This document shows positions 1 through 14,276 of a stretch of DNA of 64,000 nt, in pieces; within the stretch, counting starts at the first letter, position 1; each line of letters begins with the position of its first letter. This stretch comes from Cristatella mucedo (lineage: Eukaryota > Bryozoa > Phylactolaemata > Cristatellidae), in contig WPIO01000039.1 in NCBI GenBank assembly GCA_009760855.2, positions 2,934,501-2,998,500 of the forward strand. The letters are read 5' to 3'. The position numbers and the translations under genes are program-made. The notes below the pieces were generated by a model. That model was not told the origin of the DNA, did not search any database, and worked only from the letters and a program-made list of their open reading frames with translations.

Positions 1-2815
1 ATGCGCTGCGCTGTCGAGGGGCAAGGCCGACTACGTCGGACGAAGCGTGAAACATCTCCGGAGGTCAGCCGCCCGCGCCGAGTTTCGCCAGAGAGTTTCA
101 CCGAACGGCCAGCTACGTACGCTACTGCCCCCTAAAGGCCAACGAGCGGCCGGCACCCGACAAGCGGAGCGGCTCTGAACGGCCGCAAATAAAGAAAGAT
201 CGCGAACGCTTGCAAAAGCGTCAAAAGACCAGATTTCCCGCGGACCGGCGATGCACCGCTAAGGCAGCGGGCGGCCGAGCACCCGATCCCCACTGGCCAG
301 GCTCAGTCGGCAGGCAGGCAGGCAACGCGATGCGGCCGGCGCCGCAGATCGAAGAAAGACAGACAGACAGACACAAGACTGAAACAAGACGCAGCACGAC
401 TAGCTCGTCGAATATGAGAACCTCAAGGAAGGCGGAAATAACGCCCGCCGTCGTCCGCCGTACTTCTTACCTTCCTCTCGCTTCGCCGCCATGGTGGGCG
501 ATGTCCAACACCGGCAGAGCGGCGGCTGCTAGGTGCCGACGCCGATCTATAATAGCGTTATTAAACCATGTCGAGTAGTTGGACTGCAGATAGCGGTATC
601 GTATCCGATAACCGGACAACGGAAGCAGCCGCAGCTGGAACCGGCAGAGCTGACTGGCTGAGCTTATATGCGTCCCTCGCAACCTAATTAAACAACAATA
701 TTATATTTTTGAACGCTAGGTCTATAGTCAGTTGCACGATATGACTTATTCAGATGACGAAGCAATATCGGCGCGATTTCTAAGAACAAAGACCGGCGGC
801 CGACCAACGTTGCAGATAGACACGCCCAAACGGCTGCAGCCGGATGGCCGAATGGCTCCTGCCGGCTCTGCGACGCTCGGTGTGTCGCGAGCGCTTAGAC
901 GGCCGCTTATGTCGCCGCTATCGCAGCTGGAAAGGCGATAAAAAATTCCTTATCATGCGACACCTAATCTCGACGGCGACGGGATTCTGATCGTCGTAAG
1001 CCGCCGAGCTCCGGGCTTCAACCGCTTAGGCGGCGGCAGGCGCTTAGGCTCGCGAGCAGCTTACTGGAAAGCCGCAGGAAGAACGCGACCAGGAGCGCAC
1101 GCAGGATTATCTCGGAGTTTTTAAAGCAATAGAACATAACCATTCGAGGCATGGAACGCGCGGCGACGCGAAGCCAAAGCAACGCAAGCGCCACCACGCA
1201 CTCGCCGACAAAGACCAGCCTGCCGCTCGTCGTTCAGACGAAGAGCAGAGTTGAAGCGCGCTGCTACTGTCTGCACGCTCACTCAGTGTCTAGCTGACAG
1301 GGCCGATCGCTTCGCTTGAACCGGCTACGCATATGGTCAGGCGAGTTTAGTCGGACCGTAAGCTTTTCCGCCGGCCATTCTTGCGGCGACCGTTCGCCAT
1401 TTTACGTTAAATAAGTCTAACCGAGTGCGACAAGGCGAAGGACGAAGCGATGACTCCGAATTGTTCAAAGCGTGTTCAAGTGGCTGTCTCTTTCGATGGC
1501 ATTCGGTAGTGAAGACGTGTTTGCTACTTCTATGCAGTCGGAACATCGAAGCGGCTCCTGCAAATTGCTCTGAGCGTACGGTGTGCTGTTCATAGGACCG
1601 CAGTGTAAGACGAGACGTTTGAACGATACCGGGCGACAAGCATGGCTCTCGACTTTCGACAGTCGCGCTTTGATCGAAAGCGCGATTGTCGAAAGTCACG
1701 TGCGAAGCGATCGCACAGAGCGCCGCAACAGCAGCAGCTCGACGGTCTGTGCGATGGATCCTACACCACGAGGAGGGGGTTTACACTCCTTACTCGCAGG
1801 CCACAATTGCCACCTAACGTCAGCGGATAGTCGTGAACACCTACACGAGTACGTGGGGTGAGTAGGCAGCCTTAAAGGCGCCCCAAATTACCAAAGCTAC
1901 GCATTGCCGGCATCGCCAAGGCTACGAGACTCGGCGAAACGCCATCTAGCCAGACAATAAAGCCGTATGCGTTAAGCTTTTTTAATTTCCCGGCATGGCA
2001 AACGCTATCGGCCTTTTCGTGGCTAGCAGTCGATCACTAGGCACTTGAGCCGGATATCAGTGACGACCCCCGGATGAAACTGTCTCGGCGCACCGGAATG
2101 AGCGTAGGAGACACCCTCTCACTCTCACGGTGTGAAATTAGCACCGACACGCTAGCGACGACACGAAAACACCGAAGCGCTTTAACAGGCGCATAATCTC
2201 TCCTCGAGACGGCTCGCAGTGGGTCAGCACATCGCTCTTCCCGCGTCCGAGTCGCGACTCTCCTGTCTACTTTCGTACTCAGCTGTCTCTCCCGGAGCCG
2301 CTCGTCCCGCCTCTGCTGCTGATCAGCAATAGCTAATCAAAGGTACGTTAGTGGACGACAGCTGCGTGTTGGCCTGCACCCGAGCCTGCACAGCTCACCA
2401 AAAACCGCGAAGTCGACGGATGCAGGAAGCCCAGAGGTTCGTGGATTTTTACCCGGATCGTCAACTTGAGTTTTGCCATTTGCCGGCAAAAATCTTTCCC
2501 AGACTCTTGACGTAACCTGAGCAGCACTTGGCCGTTAAGAGCACGCACCTTTGCCTGTGAGCCAGTGAGCCGTTCAAGATGATATTGATGACCGGTGTAT
2601 TCCCGATTTCGGCCGTTCTATTACTGCGTGTGGTTATGTAGTACGTTACATACATTTGCGTTAAACTTCCATTCAAACGACGAAAACCTCGTTATTTTGT
2701 GTAACACACCTTTTGCTAATACTTAAACTGTCCAAATATATTTAAATCAATATAGTTAATATCAATATACATACGTGTCTGTTCTGTATGTGTAAAGGTT
2801 ACAGGTTCGCCGATT
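1..2815. other. GC-rich left end, no recognised gene
   Basis: CpG-containing sequence with only short chance ORFs on both strands. It holds the hairpin at 1651-1697. I see no domain or repeat family. Confidence 0.5.
1651..1697. repeat. Hairpin with 21-bp arms
   Basis: GACTTTCGACAGTCGCGCTTT (1651-1671), loop GATCG, then the reverse complement with one G-T type mismatch (1677-1697). Confidence 0.95.
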
Positions 2816-2962
2816 CACAGCTTGATTTATTTAGCAGCATAAAAGCGTTAACGGCTTCCGAAGCCAAGGGCAATGGGCAATTAAGGATCGCCCACTGCAC
2901 GACTCAAACCAACGATCCGACCTGAGTCATGAAGAGCGAGCGCTTTACCCTTGGGCCAAGAC
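2816..2962 (-). mobile_element. SINE-B-like copy, old
   Basis: The plus strand shows CAATTAAGGATCGCCCACTG, the reverse complement of the SINE-B body, and a decayed tRNA-like head (AGAGCGAGCGCTTTACC). Confidence 0.6.
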
Positions 2963-3197
2963 CTGGGATCGATGTGTAGCGGCCGTCTACCACTCAACTG
3001 AGCTGTACGTTAGTGACAGACGACGTTGCCTCTGGTACTACAACTCGCTCAGCCTGCAACCGGATACGCTTGCTGCCTATCAATCACCCAGCAGGCTCGG
3101 CTAATGCGAGCAATCGTCAGGCACAGCTCTGCCACTCCCAGCTTAGGTGCCGCCTGGCTGACGGCGACACTGCTGACTTCTAAACCACTCACTTGTT

Positions 3198-4490
<1,293 letters not shown>

Positions 4491-4845
4491 TCGTGCCTTT
4501 AGTTCGATTCTCCCAAAGCCTGGAACTCACTCCAACTTGCGTCACGACATCCCCTGATGTCACCACATAAAAACGCACCTATTTATCACAGCAGTGCGTC
4601 CGTTTGATTCGTCCTTTGTGTGCTTATGCGTGCTGACACTATGCATACAGCCACTAACCATATTTGCACGCTGACCCTGTGCACGTTCATCTCTAACCAT
4701 GTTAAGCTTGTTGTCCATTGAGCATGCTACCGCTAACCATTCGATCCTGCTTCCTATACAGCCAATGTAAAGTGCCTAGAAAGAGATAGAGTTCTCTGGG
4801 GTGCAATTACAAATTTATTATTATTATCATTATTATTACTACTCT
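4491..4845 (+). mobile_element. LINE 3' tail
   Basis: The family's 3' noncoding end: CCAAAGCCTGGAACTCACTC, then GATTCGTCCTTTGTGTGCTT, AAAGTGCCTAGAAAGAGATA and (ATT)n at 4817-4842. Confidence 0.85.
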
Positions 4846-6865
4846 GCGGACCTCGCACGGTGCATGCAAGTTGTGGCCAACGGTAGGCTTTTAGAGCATG
4901 CATTCGTTGCGCGAAGGGATAGGCGCCGCATTTTTTTGCATCTAACATTCTGCCGCTGCGGCGAATTACCCGTACTGTGCAAAGGGTGAAGGGCGATGCG
5001 CATGCGAGGCGCCGAGAGCTCGAAGGGTACTGCCTCGCTCACTTCCGGGCTGGAGAGCAGCCCCGACCGGTCGATAAAATTGAGAGATACCGCCCCCTCG
5101 TGACACTCTTTGACCACCAACGTCAAACAGAGGTAATCGTGACGGCATCGCGCAAGGACAATAAATTCCAATGCGACCACTTGGCTGCAGAAGCTTTTCG
5201 AGCTGAAAGAGTCTAGCACGGCGCGCCACGCTAGCGCCCCGGTTGGCTCCCGAGTCAGCGGCCGACGCGGCGACACCAGCCGGCCGCTCGCGCGACACGC
5301 AGGCGCTTTGCAAGAAAAAACTCGGACAAGATGGCGCTCGCTCGCTCGCTCGCTACGACCCTCGCCCGCTGGCTCACCGTCGGGCACGCTCACTACACAT
5401 CGCTCAATTTAGTCGCATAGGACGCATGTGCGCTCGATATACGGAGCCAAGTGTACACAGCTGTACATTTACCGTGCATCCGGAAGGCGCGCGCGTAGGC
5501 ACAGCCGCACTACTTCAATCGACGTGCGGTTTACCTCGCAAACTGCACCCGAATGCGCCGAAAAGAGATGGAAAAATACGCCAGCGTCGTCTGCCCGTTC
5601 GCCCAGCTAGCTGCGCATGCGCGGCGCGCGAGCGGGTCGGGCGCGCCGCCCCGCTTGCGTAGGCTCTCTCCTGCTGCCCGCGAGGCAATGCAGGCGCGCA
5701 ACGAAGGAAGGCGCTCGCTCGCGCGCGACGCGGCTGCCTCTTTAGGTCGAAGGTTCTTTGAAGTCAATGGCCCGCGGGCAAAGCTATGCTGCATATCTTG
5801 CTTTCTGAAATGCGGCGGACTGGCAGAAGCGGACGCTCGCAGGGAAGCTACTCGGTGGTTAAAAGCACCACGGCAGTGCAAAAATCGATAGCTTAATCAA
5901 CGAACGGACCACCTGCTGCGGCATAGCGACGCCTTGCGCAGGCGTAAAAATGACCTTTGTTCTTGAGTGCAGGTAATAGTAAAGTTTAATGTAGCGTATT
6001 TCCGTCTGTAACCCCGCAAAGCCATAAAGACTAACGCGGGGATTTCGGAGGAGCGTTTTCTATAGCACAACCAACTCGGCTTTCGGTACGCGTGCGTTAG
6101 CCAAGCAGACATCATCGCACGCAAATAAAGATAAAGTGAGAAGTAAGCAGGAGGAAATGTACTGCAGCTGAGTCAGGAAGAAACGGCTAGCCTTGGATCG
6201 AAGAGACGAGACATTTGCCGCTGGCAGGTCAGCCGCGCGTCGTTAATACATCTGGGCGTGCTTAAGCGAAAGCACCGCAGGCAAGCTGGTCCGCGAAACC
6301 GGTGACATGCCGTGCTCGGACCTCCGTAGCTCGCTTCCTGCAGGGCTTCCTGACTGCGCAACAAGACGCCTGCGGCCGCAGCCAAGCTCGGCGGCCAGGC
6401 CTGCTTTTTGTCGCCAGAACGGCAACTTCCGCCTGGCGCCGCCTCTCTGCGACCTGCGCGGGCTCTCCATCAAGCAGCCCTCGCGGAGGTCGAGGTCGCG
6501 CCGCTCGAGCTGCATTCGGAGCTCGGGCTGCACCTGCCTGAGGCGCTCACTCCGTTGTCCCTTCGCGCGCAGCAGCCTGCGCGCAGCTCTAGCTGACGAG
6601 TCGCCTCGGTTATGGCTGGGAACCGATGGCAGCGATCCTTCGGCGATTTCAGGGCCAGTGCCCCTCAAGTTTGGAATTCGCGACCGGCCAAAGTCACGAA
6701 GTTCTCCGACTCGAAGACATTTCGAAGCCCTGATTATAAAAAAAATCCCGCCCCCTCTTTCCTCGCAGCATTCGCTGCGTCCACTCGAACGTGCGTATGC
6801 GCGGTGCAAATTGTGGGTTTTACTCGCACTGACCAGCTGGTATCCTTAATTCGTCCATTTTAAGT
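4846..6865. other. CpG-dense block, no recognised gene
   Basis: Very CpG-rich, especially 5220-5760, with (CGCT)n at 5336-5351. It could hold a promoter. A minus-strand open frame (6243-6809) is Arg/Leu/Glu-rich in its middle but lacks an ATG at its start and is not recognised. Confidence 0.4.
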
Positions 6866-6945
6866 CCATTGAGAGTGCCTCGAAGGAGATTTAGTTCTAT
6901 AAGAGAGCTGGACAAATACACTACTGCAATTATTACTATTGTAAT
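6866..6945 (+). mobile_element. LINE- or SINE-A-type 3' tail fragment
   Basis: A short decayed copy of the shared tail (GAGTGCCTCGAAGGAGATTT, GGACAAATACA) followed by A/T-rich repeats. Confidence 0.5.
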
Positions 6946-7995
6946 TATTGCTTCTATCATTGAAACGTCATTGCCAGTAATTCAAGCAGCAACCTTGAGA
7001 TATTGAGCCTGTAAAAATTCTAACTCGACAGCCTCATTCATATAGCGGCAGGAGAGCCTTTGCGTCTTAACATGCAGTCTGCATGGAATCTGTAGAGGAT
7101 TGCCTGCAGCCGGACTCGCGGAACCCACGATCAAGATAGTTTAGTGTGCCTGCAACTAGCCAAGATAGTTTAGGGTGTGCCTGTAACTAACTTCAAATCC
7201 CTGTTCGTTCCCATTCAAAGCCCGGCACTTACTGCCGAATTATATCACCACATTCTCTACTTGAGAACTGGTACTCTCCTAAGGCTTTATGGACACGCAA
7301 GTAGTAGTAACCAAGGATCTTAAAAAGTGTTTTGAGCACTTACAAATTCGGGAATTTTTGTGGAACAATACATTGTAGTTTCCTATGAGAAAGCCTCCAT
7401 CTAAAGTGCTTAACTTAAAATGGATTATCTTTTGACGTAAATTTACCGCGAATGGGATCAATCTGACAGCGAGAATGGTTTCTTTTTTGAGGTCTTATTG
7501 CCAAGCAGAGCTGGATTTTCGTTGGCGTCGAAGTCAATATCAGTTTCGAGGGCGTGCACAAACCAAAAATGAAAAAGACATTAAATCTCTGATGCTGTTT
7601 GAAGAACTGTGCGTTGGATGGGCAATCTCTGCGCGTTCATTTCAGCACAGCCTGACTAAGCGCCGTAGTGGAGACGTTTCGCCTCAGTCGGCACAGGTCG
7701 GCCCAGACCAATCATTCTCATTTTGGAGCTTCACATCAATGGAGATTGGCTTATCGGCTACCGTCCGATGCAAACAGCATTGTCTAGCCGCCGCAGACAT
7801 TTGTTGATCAGCCGCAGCTGCCAATCGCTAACATCGTCTATTGCAGTGTGTACCTACTTATAAGACCCGTTTTCCAGTAATTAATTATGCTCCACTCATT
7901 TACTCGATTCCGACTCGACACCCCTCTTCCAAACTCACTCTTTAGGTGAACCTGCAAGGAATGACTAGCTGAGGTAACGCGGCTGGTCGTACCTT
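6946..7995. other. No recognised feature
   Basis: Unique-looking A/T-richer sequence. A near-duplicate phrase, AGCCAAGATAGTTTAG / GATCAAGATAGTTTAG, occurs at about 7129-7173. Confidence 0.4.
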
Positions 7996-8425
7996 AATAA
8001 TGATAATAATATGATAATAATACGTCTGATATAGCCCCCTCAGAGAACTCAATCTCTTTCTAGGTACTTTGCATTGGCTGTAAATGAAGCGCGAGCGAGT
8101 GGTTAGAGGTAGCATGCTCAATAAACAACAAGAATAACATGGTTAGGGGTGACATGCACAGGGTCAGTATGCAAGTATGGTTAGTGGCAGCGTGCGCTGT
8201 GTCAGCACGCATAAGCACATAAAGAATGAATCACAGGGACCCGCCAAATGCCGCGATAAATAGATGCGTTTTTAGTTTCTAATGTTTAAAGTTTCTAAAT
8301 ATTTCTAATTTAAGTTTCTTCTTTAAAATGTGGGCAAGTCAGGAGATGTAGTGGCGAAAGTCGGAGTGAGTTCCAGGCTTTGGGAGCGTACAAGCTAAAG
8401 GAACGTTCTCCAAAGAACTGGTAGG
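7996..8425 (-). mobile_element. LINE 3' tail
   Basis: Minus-strand copy: (AAT)n, then AACTCAATCTCTTTCTAGGT, ACATGGTTAGGGGTGACATG and GAGTTCCAGGCTTTGGGAGC, the reverse complement of the family 3' end. Confidence 0.85.
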
Positions 8426-9180
8426 TCTCACCTCTGTGAGCGAGGTCTTCTTAGCTCATCCAGCGGGCTAAGGAGTTTTTCCATTCACTTTTTAGTTTTG
8501 CCCACACCCACAGACTCAGTGGCTCCATTGTATACCATGGAGTTGCTGCACCTCAACTGCCACAGCAGGCAGATAGACAAAACCTTGGTGGATTCGCTGT
8601 TTAATAGGACCAGTGACTGGCGACGCCGCGGAGGAGCCGGTAGGGCTGTAGGATGAAACCTCGTTTATTCTGCCGAGAGGCAGGGGAAAAAGCTCTTCGA
8701 GCAGGCGGAGCTACCTCGAAGCTTACTCAACGGAAAGGAATTAGACGAAAAGACTTCCCGAGACGAAGATCCGCCATGCAGCATGTCCAGATCCAAGTCG
8801 TGCAACTCGTTCCTTCCGGGCTTTGTACTAAGATCGGCGGAGTAAGTCAGAGTAGCTGGATCACTGTTAAGCCACTCATTAGCCGCTACCGCTAATTGCT
8901 TGTAGGTGCTGACGCACTTCCTTAGCAATGGTAATTAATGCGCATGGTTTTTACACGATTACGCATTGCGAATGGTTAACGTGGACGTTATCGGTTGATC
9001 TTGGTTTTTAACTCGCTTCCTAAACAATGGTCATTTATGTGCGCGGGACTGTTGCGTGTGCTGCCTTAGTTTATTATTGTTGATATAGCAGGGTTCCCTA
9101 GCGTCATTCTACCGAGCTAAGACTACCTTATAGAGCCAGCCTTTGGATGTGGTTAATCATATGTTGCATTAACTCGAGTA

Positions 9181-9860
9181 CTAATAATAATTACGATGCT
9201 TATTTTGCACCCCAAAAGAACTTAATCCTTTTCCAGATGCTTTGCATATGCTGGAGAAGAAGTATGTCAGTTGATTATGCAAGTCAGTTGATTATGTATG
9301 TCAGTTGACGTGCACGGTGTCAGTACACATGAGCGCATAGAGGTTCATTCACAAGGACGGAGCAAGTGCTGTGAGGAACAGGTGTTGTTTTAAGCTTCTT
9401 ATTAAATATTGCCAAGTTATAAGATTAAGGAAAAAGTCCTTGCGCCGTGATTTTAATAATGATTTAAGTAAATAACAATTTAATGAATTTGGTGATTTAA
9501 TGAAAAACACGGAGCATTAACTTTTTCATCAACCTTATATTAAAGGCCGTGACGTCGGTCGGTAGTGAGTTTCTGACTTCGGGAGCATATGAACTGAAGC
9601 ATAGTCTCCCAAGTATTGATGTTGGCCAGAGGTACAGCTAAACGAGCAGAGTCTGAGGAATGGGCAGTGTGAAGCAAATGCTTGAGGAGTAACCAGAGCA
9701 AGAGAATGAAAGAATCTGAGAGTGACAGGACTCGGTGACCATAGCTGCTTGATCCCTTGAGATTTCTTTGCTTGATCCTTTGCGATCTTTTGAGTTCGTA
9801 TCGCAGAGAAGTCTAGAAACATGTGGCATGTGTAACATCGACTACAGAGAAGCGAAGCTG
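9181..9860 (-). mobile_element. LINE 3' part, diverged
   Basis: Minus-strand copy with a degraded tail (CTTAATCCTTTTCCAGATGC) and decayed C-terminal coding sequence. A short segment (TCAGTTGATTATG) is duplicated inside it at 9266-9296. Confidence 0.65.
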
Positions 9861-11216
9861 CCAGGTGTGGCACATTAAATCGTCACACAGTAATGAAGAT
9901 CTCAACCCTTCGTTTTCGAGGATCATGAAAAGAACACTCTAGAACAAGTGAGTGCTACTGTTTTCGAAATATAAAAAATGTATGAAACTTTTGCCATTCA
10001 ATTTTAATTGTCGGTAGAAGTTTCTTAGCTGCTGTTATTCGGAAATACAATTTTCTTAGTGTTTCAAGAATACCTTGCCGACCAACTCAAATCCGCATCT
10101 GTTATTTTTTTAAAGGCGAGCAGCTAGTTACATTTAATGACCGACGTCAGTCACACGATATCTTCAATGTATATTTAGCGGTCGAGAGCTTCAACAGCTT
10201 CTTATATTCCATGTCACTTTGTCTGGATTACAGGTGAAACCACGGTTAGGGTTACCATTTAATAGTTTCTTGCTGGAGATTAATCTGTTGGGCTAACGGC
10301 TAGGCGGGCGCTGGACGATCTGCGGATGGGTTAACTGGGGGAGCACTTGTTTAGAGAAGGGCAGGAGGTAAGGCAGCGGAGCTCTTCAAGAAGGTTAAGA
10401 AATTCCAGAAAATTTCGTAGTACATATTTAATACGCTGACCATGAGCAACCGGGCTTATGCAATGGCATCCACCGAGATGCAAGGGAATGTACGAAAGCG
10501 GAAATCGGATTCAGAAACGGAAGAATCAAGCTATTCTAAAATCGGTTCATTACAGCACGTATGTATGGGAGCGAAAACGATTTTGTATTGTCTTCAATCC
10601 AGAAAATAATTTGAAAAATCAGTAAGACGAGGTTCGGTTACATAATCCAACCTCCTCGAGCCGTGTCTCCGGCTTTGTCCAGTCGACGTTTTGCACACCT
10701 GTTAAGCATCGGATCGGCGGCATCATAATCGAGGAAAAAGAAGTCATGCTGCTTAATAAACTGCTGTCTGCATTCTGGAAAGTTCAGGAACCTCAAGTTC
10801 TTTCATGCAGGGGCTAAGCCTTAAAGATGAAAGAGCGTTACCGGAATCACATCAATGGTGAAGTCGCAACTCTTTCCTTCTTTGATGGCTTAGCAAATGG
10901 ATTGGAGATGTGATTTCTTTCAAATGTGTTCCAGTGACTTAAAAAGCATAGCTATTGTCTGTCAGAGGTACTATAAATATAGCTTCCATAGTAATTATGC
11001 AATGATAAAGAAATAATAATAATTTATTGATGAATAGTGCTTTTAGAATTTCCATCCGACTTTTATGAAAATTATCACGCATCTTGGGAAAGCCATGTTG
11101 CGAACTCTTCACGGAGAAAATTTGCTATCGAAATGTGATGTTTATCTGGCCGTTCTGTGGTGTCAGTCTCGAGCAAGCTGAAGCAACGTAAACAGCAGAG
11201 TGGCAGGGTCTCTAGA
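9861..11216. other. No recognised feature
   Basis: A/T-rich sequence without long ORFs or recognised repeats. Confidence 0.4.
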
Positions 11217-11960
11217 CTAACTACTACGGTATTTTATTGGTGGATTGCTTCTGTTTAGCATGATAATAATAATAATAAAGATAATAATGTGCCACTTGTA
11301 TAAATAGCTATGAGAAAAATCTGATAGCAGGCATGAGAACGAAAAGAGCATGTCAAATAAACGGTGTGTTGTAGTTTCATTCAGGCAAGATAAATGGAGC
11401 TCAAGAAAAGCTTGGTGATCAACGGTATTGTAAGTTACCAGAAGATCCCGAAAAACTACCAGAGAGGATCTACCTAAGTCAGCATTTCTAAGTAGGTCCA
11501 TTCTACACTCGTGACAAAGCTGACTCTTTAGAGGGATTTTATTTAAAGCAGTAGTGAAACTCACTTAGGTTTTGATGGAAGAATTTAACTGGTCTGCCAG
11601 GACTCGCTCCATTGTCTTAGATAGGCAGGACAATAGAGGGACTGAGAAGAAGTTGCTCAAGTTTACCTGGTCTAATTTGGACAACTTAATGATTGGCCTA
11701 ACAGCCGCCTAGTTGAAGGATGCAGGGACGACAAGATCTGAGGCTAAGGACGCATTTACAACTTTAGGCTATTATGGGAAGCAGCAAATCTATGCGTATC
11801 AGACGGCAAGAAGTATGGGTTCCAAAGGGCAAGTACTCTTCTTAGGTCGTGATATTAACTTCTTGATGAGGTCAAAAGTTCCAGAGCCAATTTACATGAG
11901 AATATTTTGTAATTCCACTGAAGACATCAGGATGCTTTAACTCTCTCTCTTTCTCTCAAG
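11217..11960 (-). mobile_element. CR1/L2-group LINE, RT fragment
   Basis: Read on the minus strand: VRPIIKLSKLDQVNLSNFF and SKTMERVLADQLNSS (about 11720-11580), then LLRNADLGRSSLVV and NTVDHQAFLELHLS (about 11480-11390), and an AAT-rich end near 11260 on the plus strand. The RT catalytic region is deleted between there and the tail. It may extend upstream to about 12540 in a more decayed form. Confidence 0.75.
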
Positions 11961-12929
11961 ATGACGGCTTAGAGCAGTAGCTCTCAAAGGGTGCTCCCAG
12001 AATGCCTCATTAGCTTTTCTTAAAGACGTATAGCCTGCTCTTGACACAGAGCATGAAACGGCACGATGAAGGTGCGCCGGTCGCCCAGAAAGGCTCAGAA
12101 GCCTGTCATAAAACCTGGCGACTATTTCAGAGATGTAGCTGAGGAGAGGAACTCACATTATTCCTATCAAAAAGACCTCATCGAGTTGATCTGAGACCTT
12201 GGTCTCACCGAGTCCAGTCCCGAGCGAGCTTTTATCGTTCAGGCTAACGCAGTTGAGAGCTGTTGCATGGAAGTATTTGCAGCAGATCAGAGGGAGCGTC
12301 CTCGAGTTTTCTCCAGCTTCTTCGCCCGCCAAGAAGTAAAGCTTTTGCCAAAGTAAGAGAGTCAGTCGGAGGCATCGGGAGTTTCGTGTGACCGGAATAA
12401 GTGAGTGCTTCTTCGGTGGCAGCTCGTGCAGGAACTTCAAGCCATGCTGTCATACGATAAGAACAATAACTCTTGTTGCATGACAGTGTCTCCAGCGGCT
12501 GCTGTTCTAATGGGAGTCTCACGGAGACACAGCATACGTTCGCGGTAAACGAGACTTTCTTTTATTACTTTCAATGGGCACATATATGAGAGAGAGCCCA
12601 ATCAATCGCAGCAGACGACACGAAATATAACCTGCATTAGTCGCCTGACGTTGCGCTGCTTTAACGGCTTAACTATTGCCTACAGGTGAGGCATGTTCAT
12701 GAGCGTCAGGCGCTTCGCTAATTACAACAGCAGAAGCCGGGCTCACTCGACGCATCCTAATGAAGCTTACAGCAGCGTCCAGAGCTGGTCGACACGAGGT
12801 ATGTTGAGCTCGGCAGAGAAGTTATCGGATACATCAAAATTGGGGCAACATCGATGGGTACCCGAAGCGGTTTTTTTTACCACATCTCCGCTATCTTAGC
12901 CTTACAGAGTACTGCCTTGCACACTACCG
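11961..12929. other. Possible decayed LINE 5' sequence
   Basis: It starts with a TCTCTCTTTCTCTC stretch. Short minus-strand ORFs (12153-12522) may be the decayed 5' part of the LINE at 11217-11960, but no firm motif was found. Confidence 0.3.
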
Positions 12930-13560
12930 CAAGCAGGACCAACCACAGTATGGCGGATTCTCTGTGGGTAGTAACGATGTCAAGTGGGAGCCACCGGTGG
13001 ATCCCAGGAAGATGTCGATACCACTGTTTCTCATCTAATTGGGCCAATAAAAGAATTCGTCACCGCTCTAGATAAGGTATGGGTAGCCTATGAGTACCTT
13101 CGAAACTTCTTCCCTTAGCTGTGTGAGCAAAGTTCAAAGAAGTGTCTTCGTTGGACAATGAATTGCTCAAGAAGCTCACTAGTACACAGGGCGGCTTGGA
13201 ACAGCTTCGTCGCAGAGGCTCTAAGCCTCTTGGGCAATCACGACTATGTAGAGCTGGTTGAGATTATGAAAAAGAATTAAGGAACAGCCGGCGGCAGGAT
13301 GACTTTAAAGTGCATATCCTTGATGCCCACCATGATCCATTCAAGGAGGGCACAGAGGCTTATTCTAGAAGAGCAAGGCGACCGTTTCCACCAAGATTTA
13401 CTGAACTTACGACGCTGCTACCACGGACTGTATAGTGAGATCAGTATGGGAGGCTCCATTTGGGGGCTGATTCATGGAAGTGATTGACAGTATAGTCGCA
13501 AACCTCGAACAACTATACTTCTAGGACCTTTGGGGGAGATTTTTTACCGCCACCATTAAT
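12930..13560 (+). pseudogene. Decayed transposon-associated protein ('LHSHLD..GERFHQD' family)
   Basis: Fragments in shifting frames: VDPRKMSIPLFLI, KEFVTALDK, WNSFVAEALSLLGNHDYVEL, MTLKCISLMPTMI, EEQGDRFHQDLLN, GGSIWGLIHGSD. In this order they match an uncharacterised protein family that is multicopy in many invertebrate genomes and usually read as mobile-element-derived (typical motifs LKxHFLHSHLDxFPENLG and GERFHQDI). Stops and frameshifts show that it is dead. Upstream limits are unclear. Confidence 0.65.
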
Positions 13561-13809
13561 ACATTAATCATTTGATTCCTATCAAATCTGCACCAATACA
13601 CACAAATTTGGCTACCTCCTCTTTGGAAAATTTAATTCCTTCCAATGCATCAGCATTTAGGAAGTGACACGCACCAACCGCTAACAAAACTTGCCATATA
13701 ATTGTGTTCAGTTCTCTTCCTACTTTCGAATTGCAGAGTCTGAGGCCATTCAATCGCATGCTCTAAATTTTAATGCACCATTACCAATACCTTTAGTTGA
13801 GTAGTTCCC

Positions 13810-14035
13810 GTCGCAACATTACTTCCATGCCTCACCTTTAGCGAGAGCCATTGGAACATATTGAAAACAGGCCAGATATCGACGTCTCGTTAGATTTTGG
13901 AAATGAGTTCCATAATCTAGGGCCTGGAGAACAACAGCAACTGTCGCAGACAGTCTTCAAACCTGAAAATCACAGACCGTCTGTTTATATAGGAGGGCTT
14001 GTGTGCATGAACAGGCTTATGCTGCTGCAGTAGTT
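13810..14035 (-). mobile_element. Fragment of a second LINE type (AGP-LWNS motif)
   Basis: The minus strand reads SPGPRLWNSFPKSNE, the C-terminal motif usually written AGPxLWNSLP in CR1/L2/Rex-like elements. It differs from the main family of this window. Confidence 0.55.
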
Positions 14036-14078
14036 CCGCTAGGAAAGTATGAGTCAAGCAAAGATCTGTTCTTGTCGG

Positions 14079-14080
<2 letters not shown>

Positions 14081-14120
<40 letters not shown>
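14081..14120. repeat. (AT)n microsatellite
   Basis: About 40 bp of alternating AT. Confidence 0.98.
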
Positions 14121-14122
<2 letters not shown>

Positions 14123-14141
14123 AACGGTCATACATAATACA

Positions 14142-14185
14142 TAGAGAGAGAGAGAGCAGAACACAGTAGAGCAGAGCAGAGCAGA

Positions 14186-14273
<88 letters not shown>
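14142..14273. repeat. (GA)n microsatellite with GAGCA units
   Basis: A GA tract containing several GCAGA pentamer units (about 14168-14190), followed by about 85 bp of pure GA. Confidence 0.98.

Positions 14274-14276
<3 letters not shown>

Noticed and set aside
6243-6809. 188-codon minus-strand ORF, coiled-coil-like in part
   Set aside because: No ATG at its start, no recognised domain, and open frames on several strands are expected in this GC-rich block.
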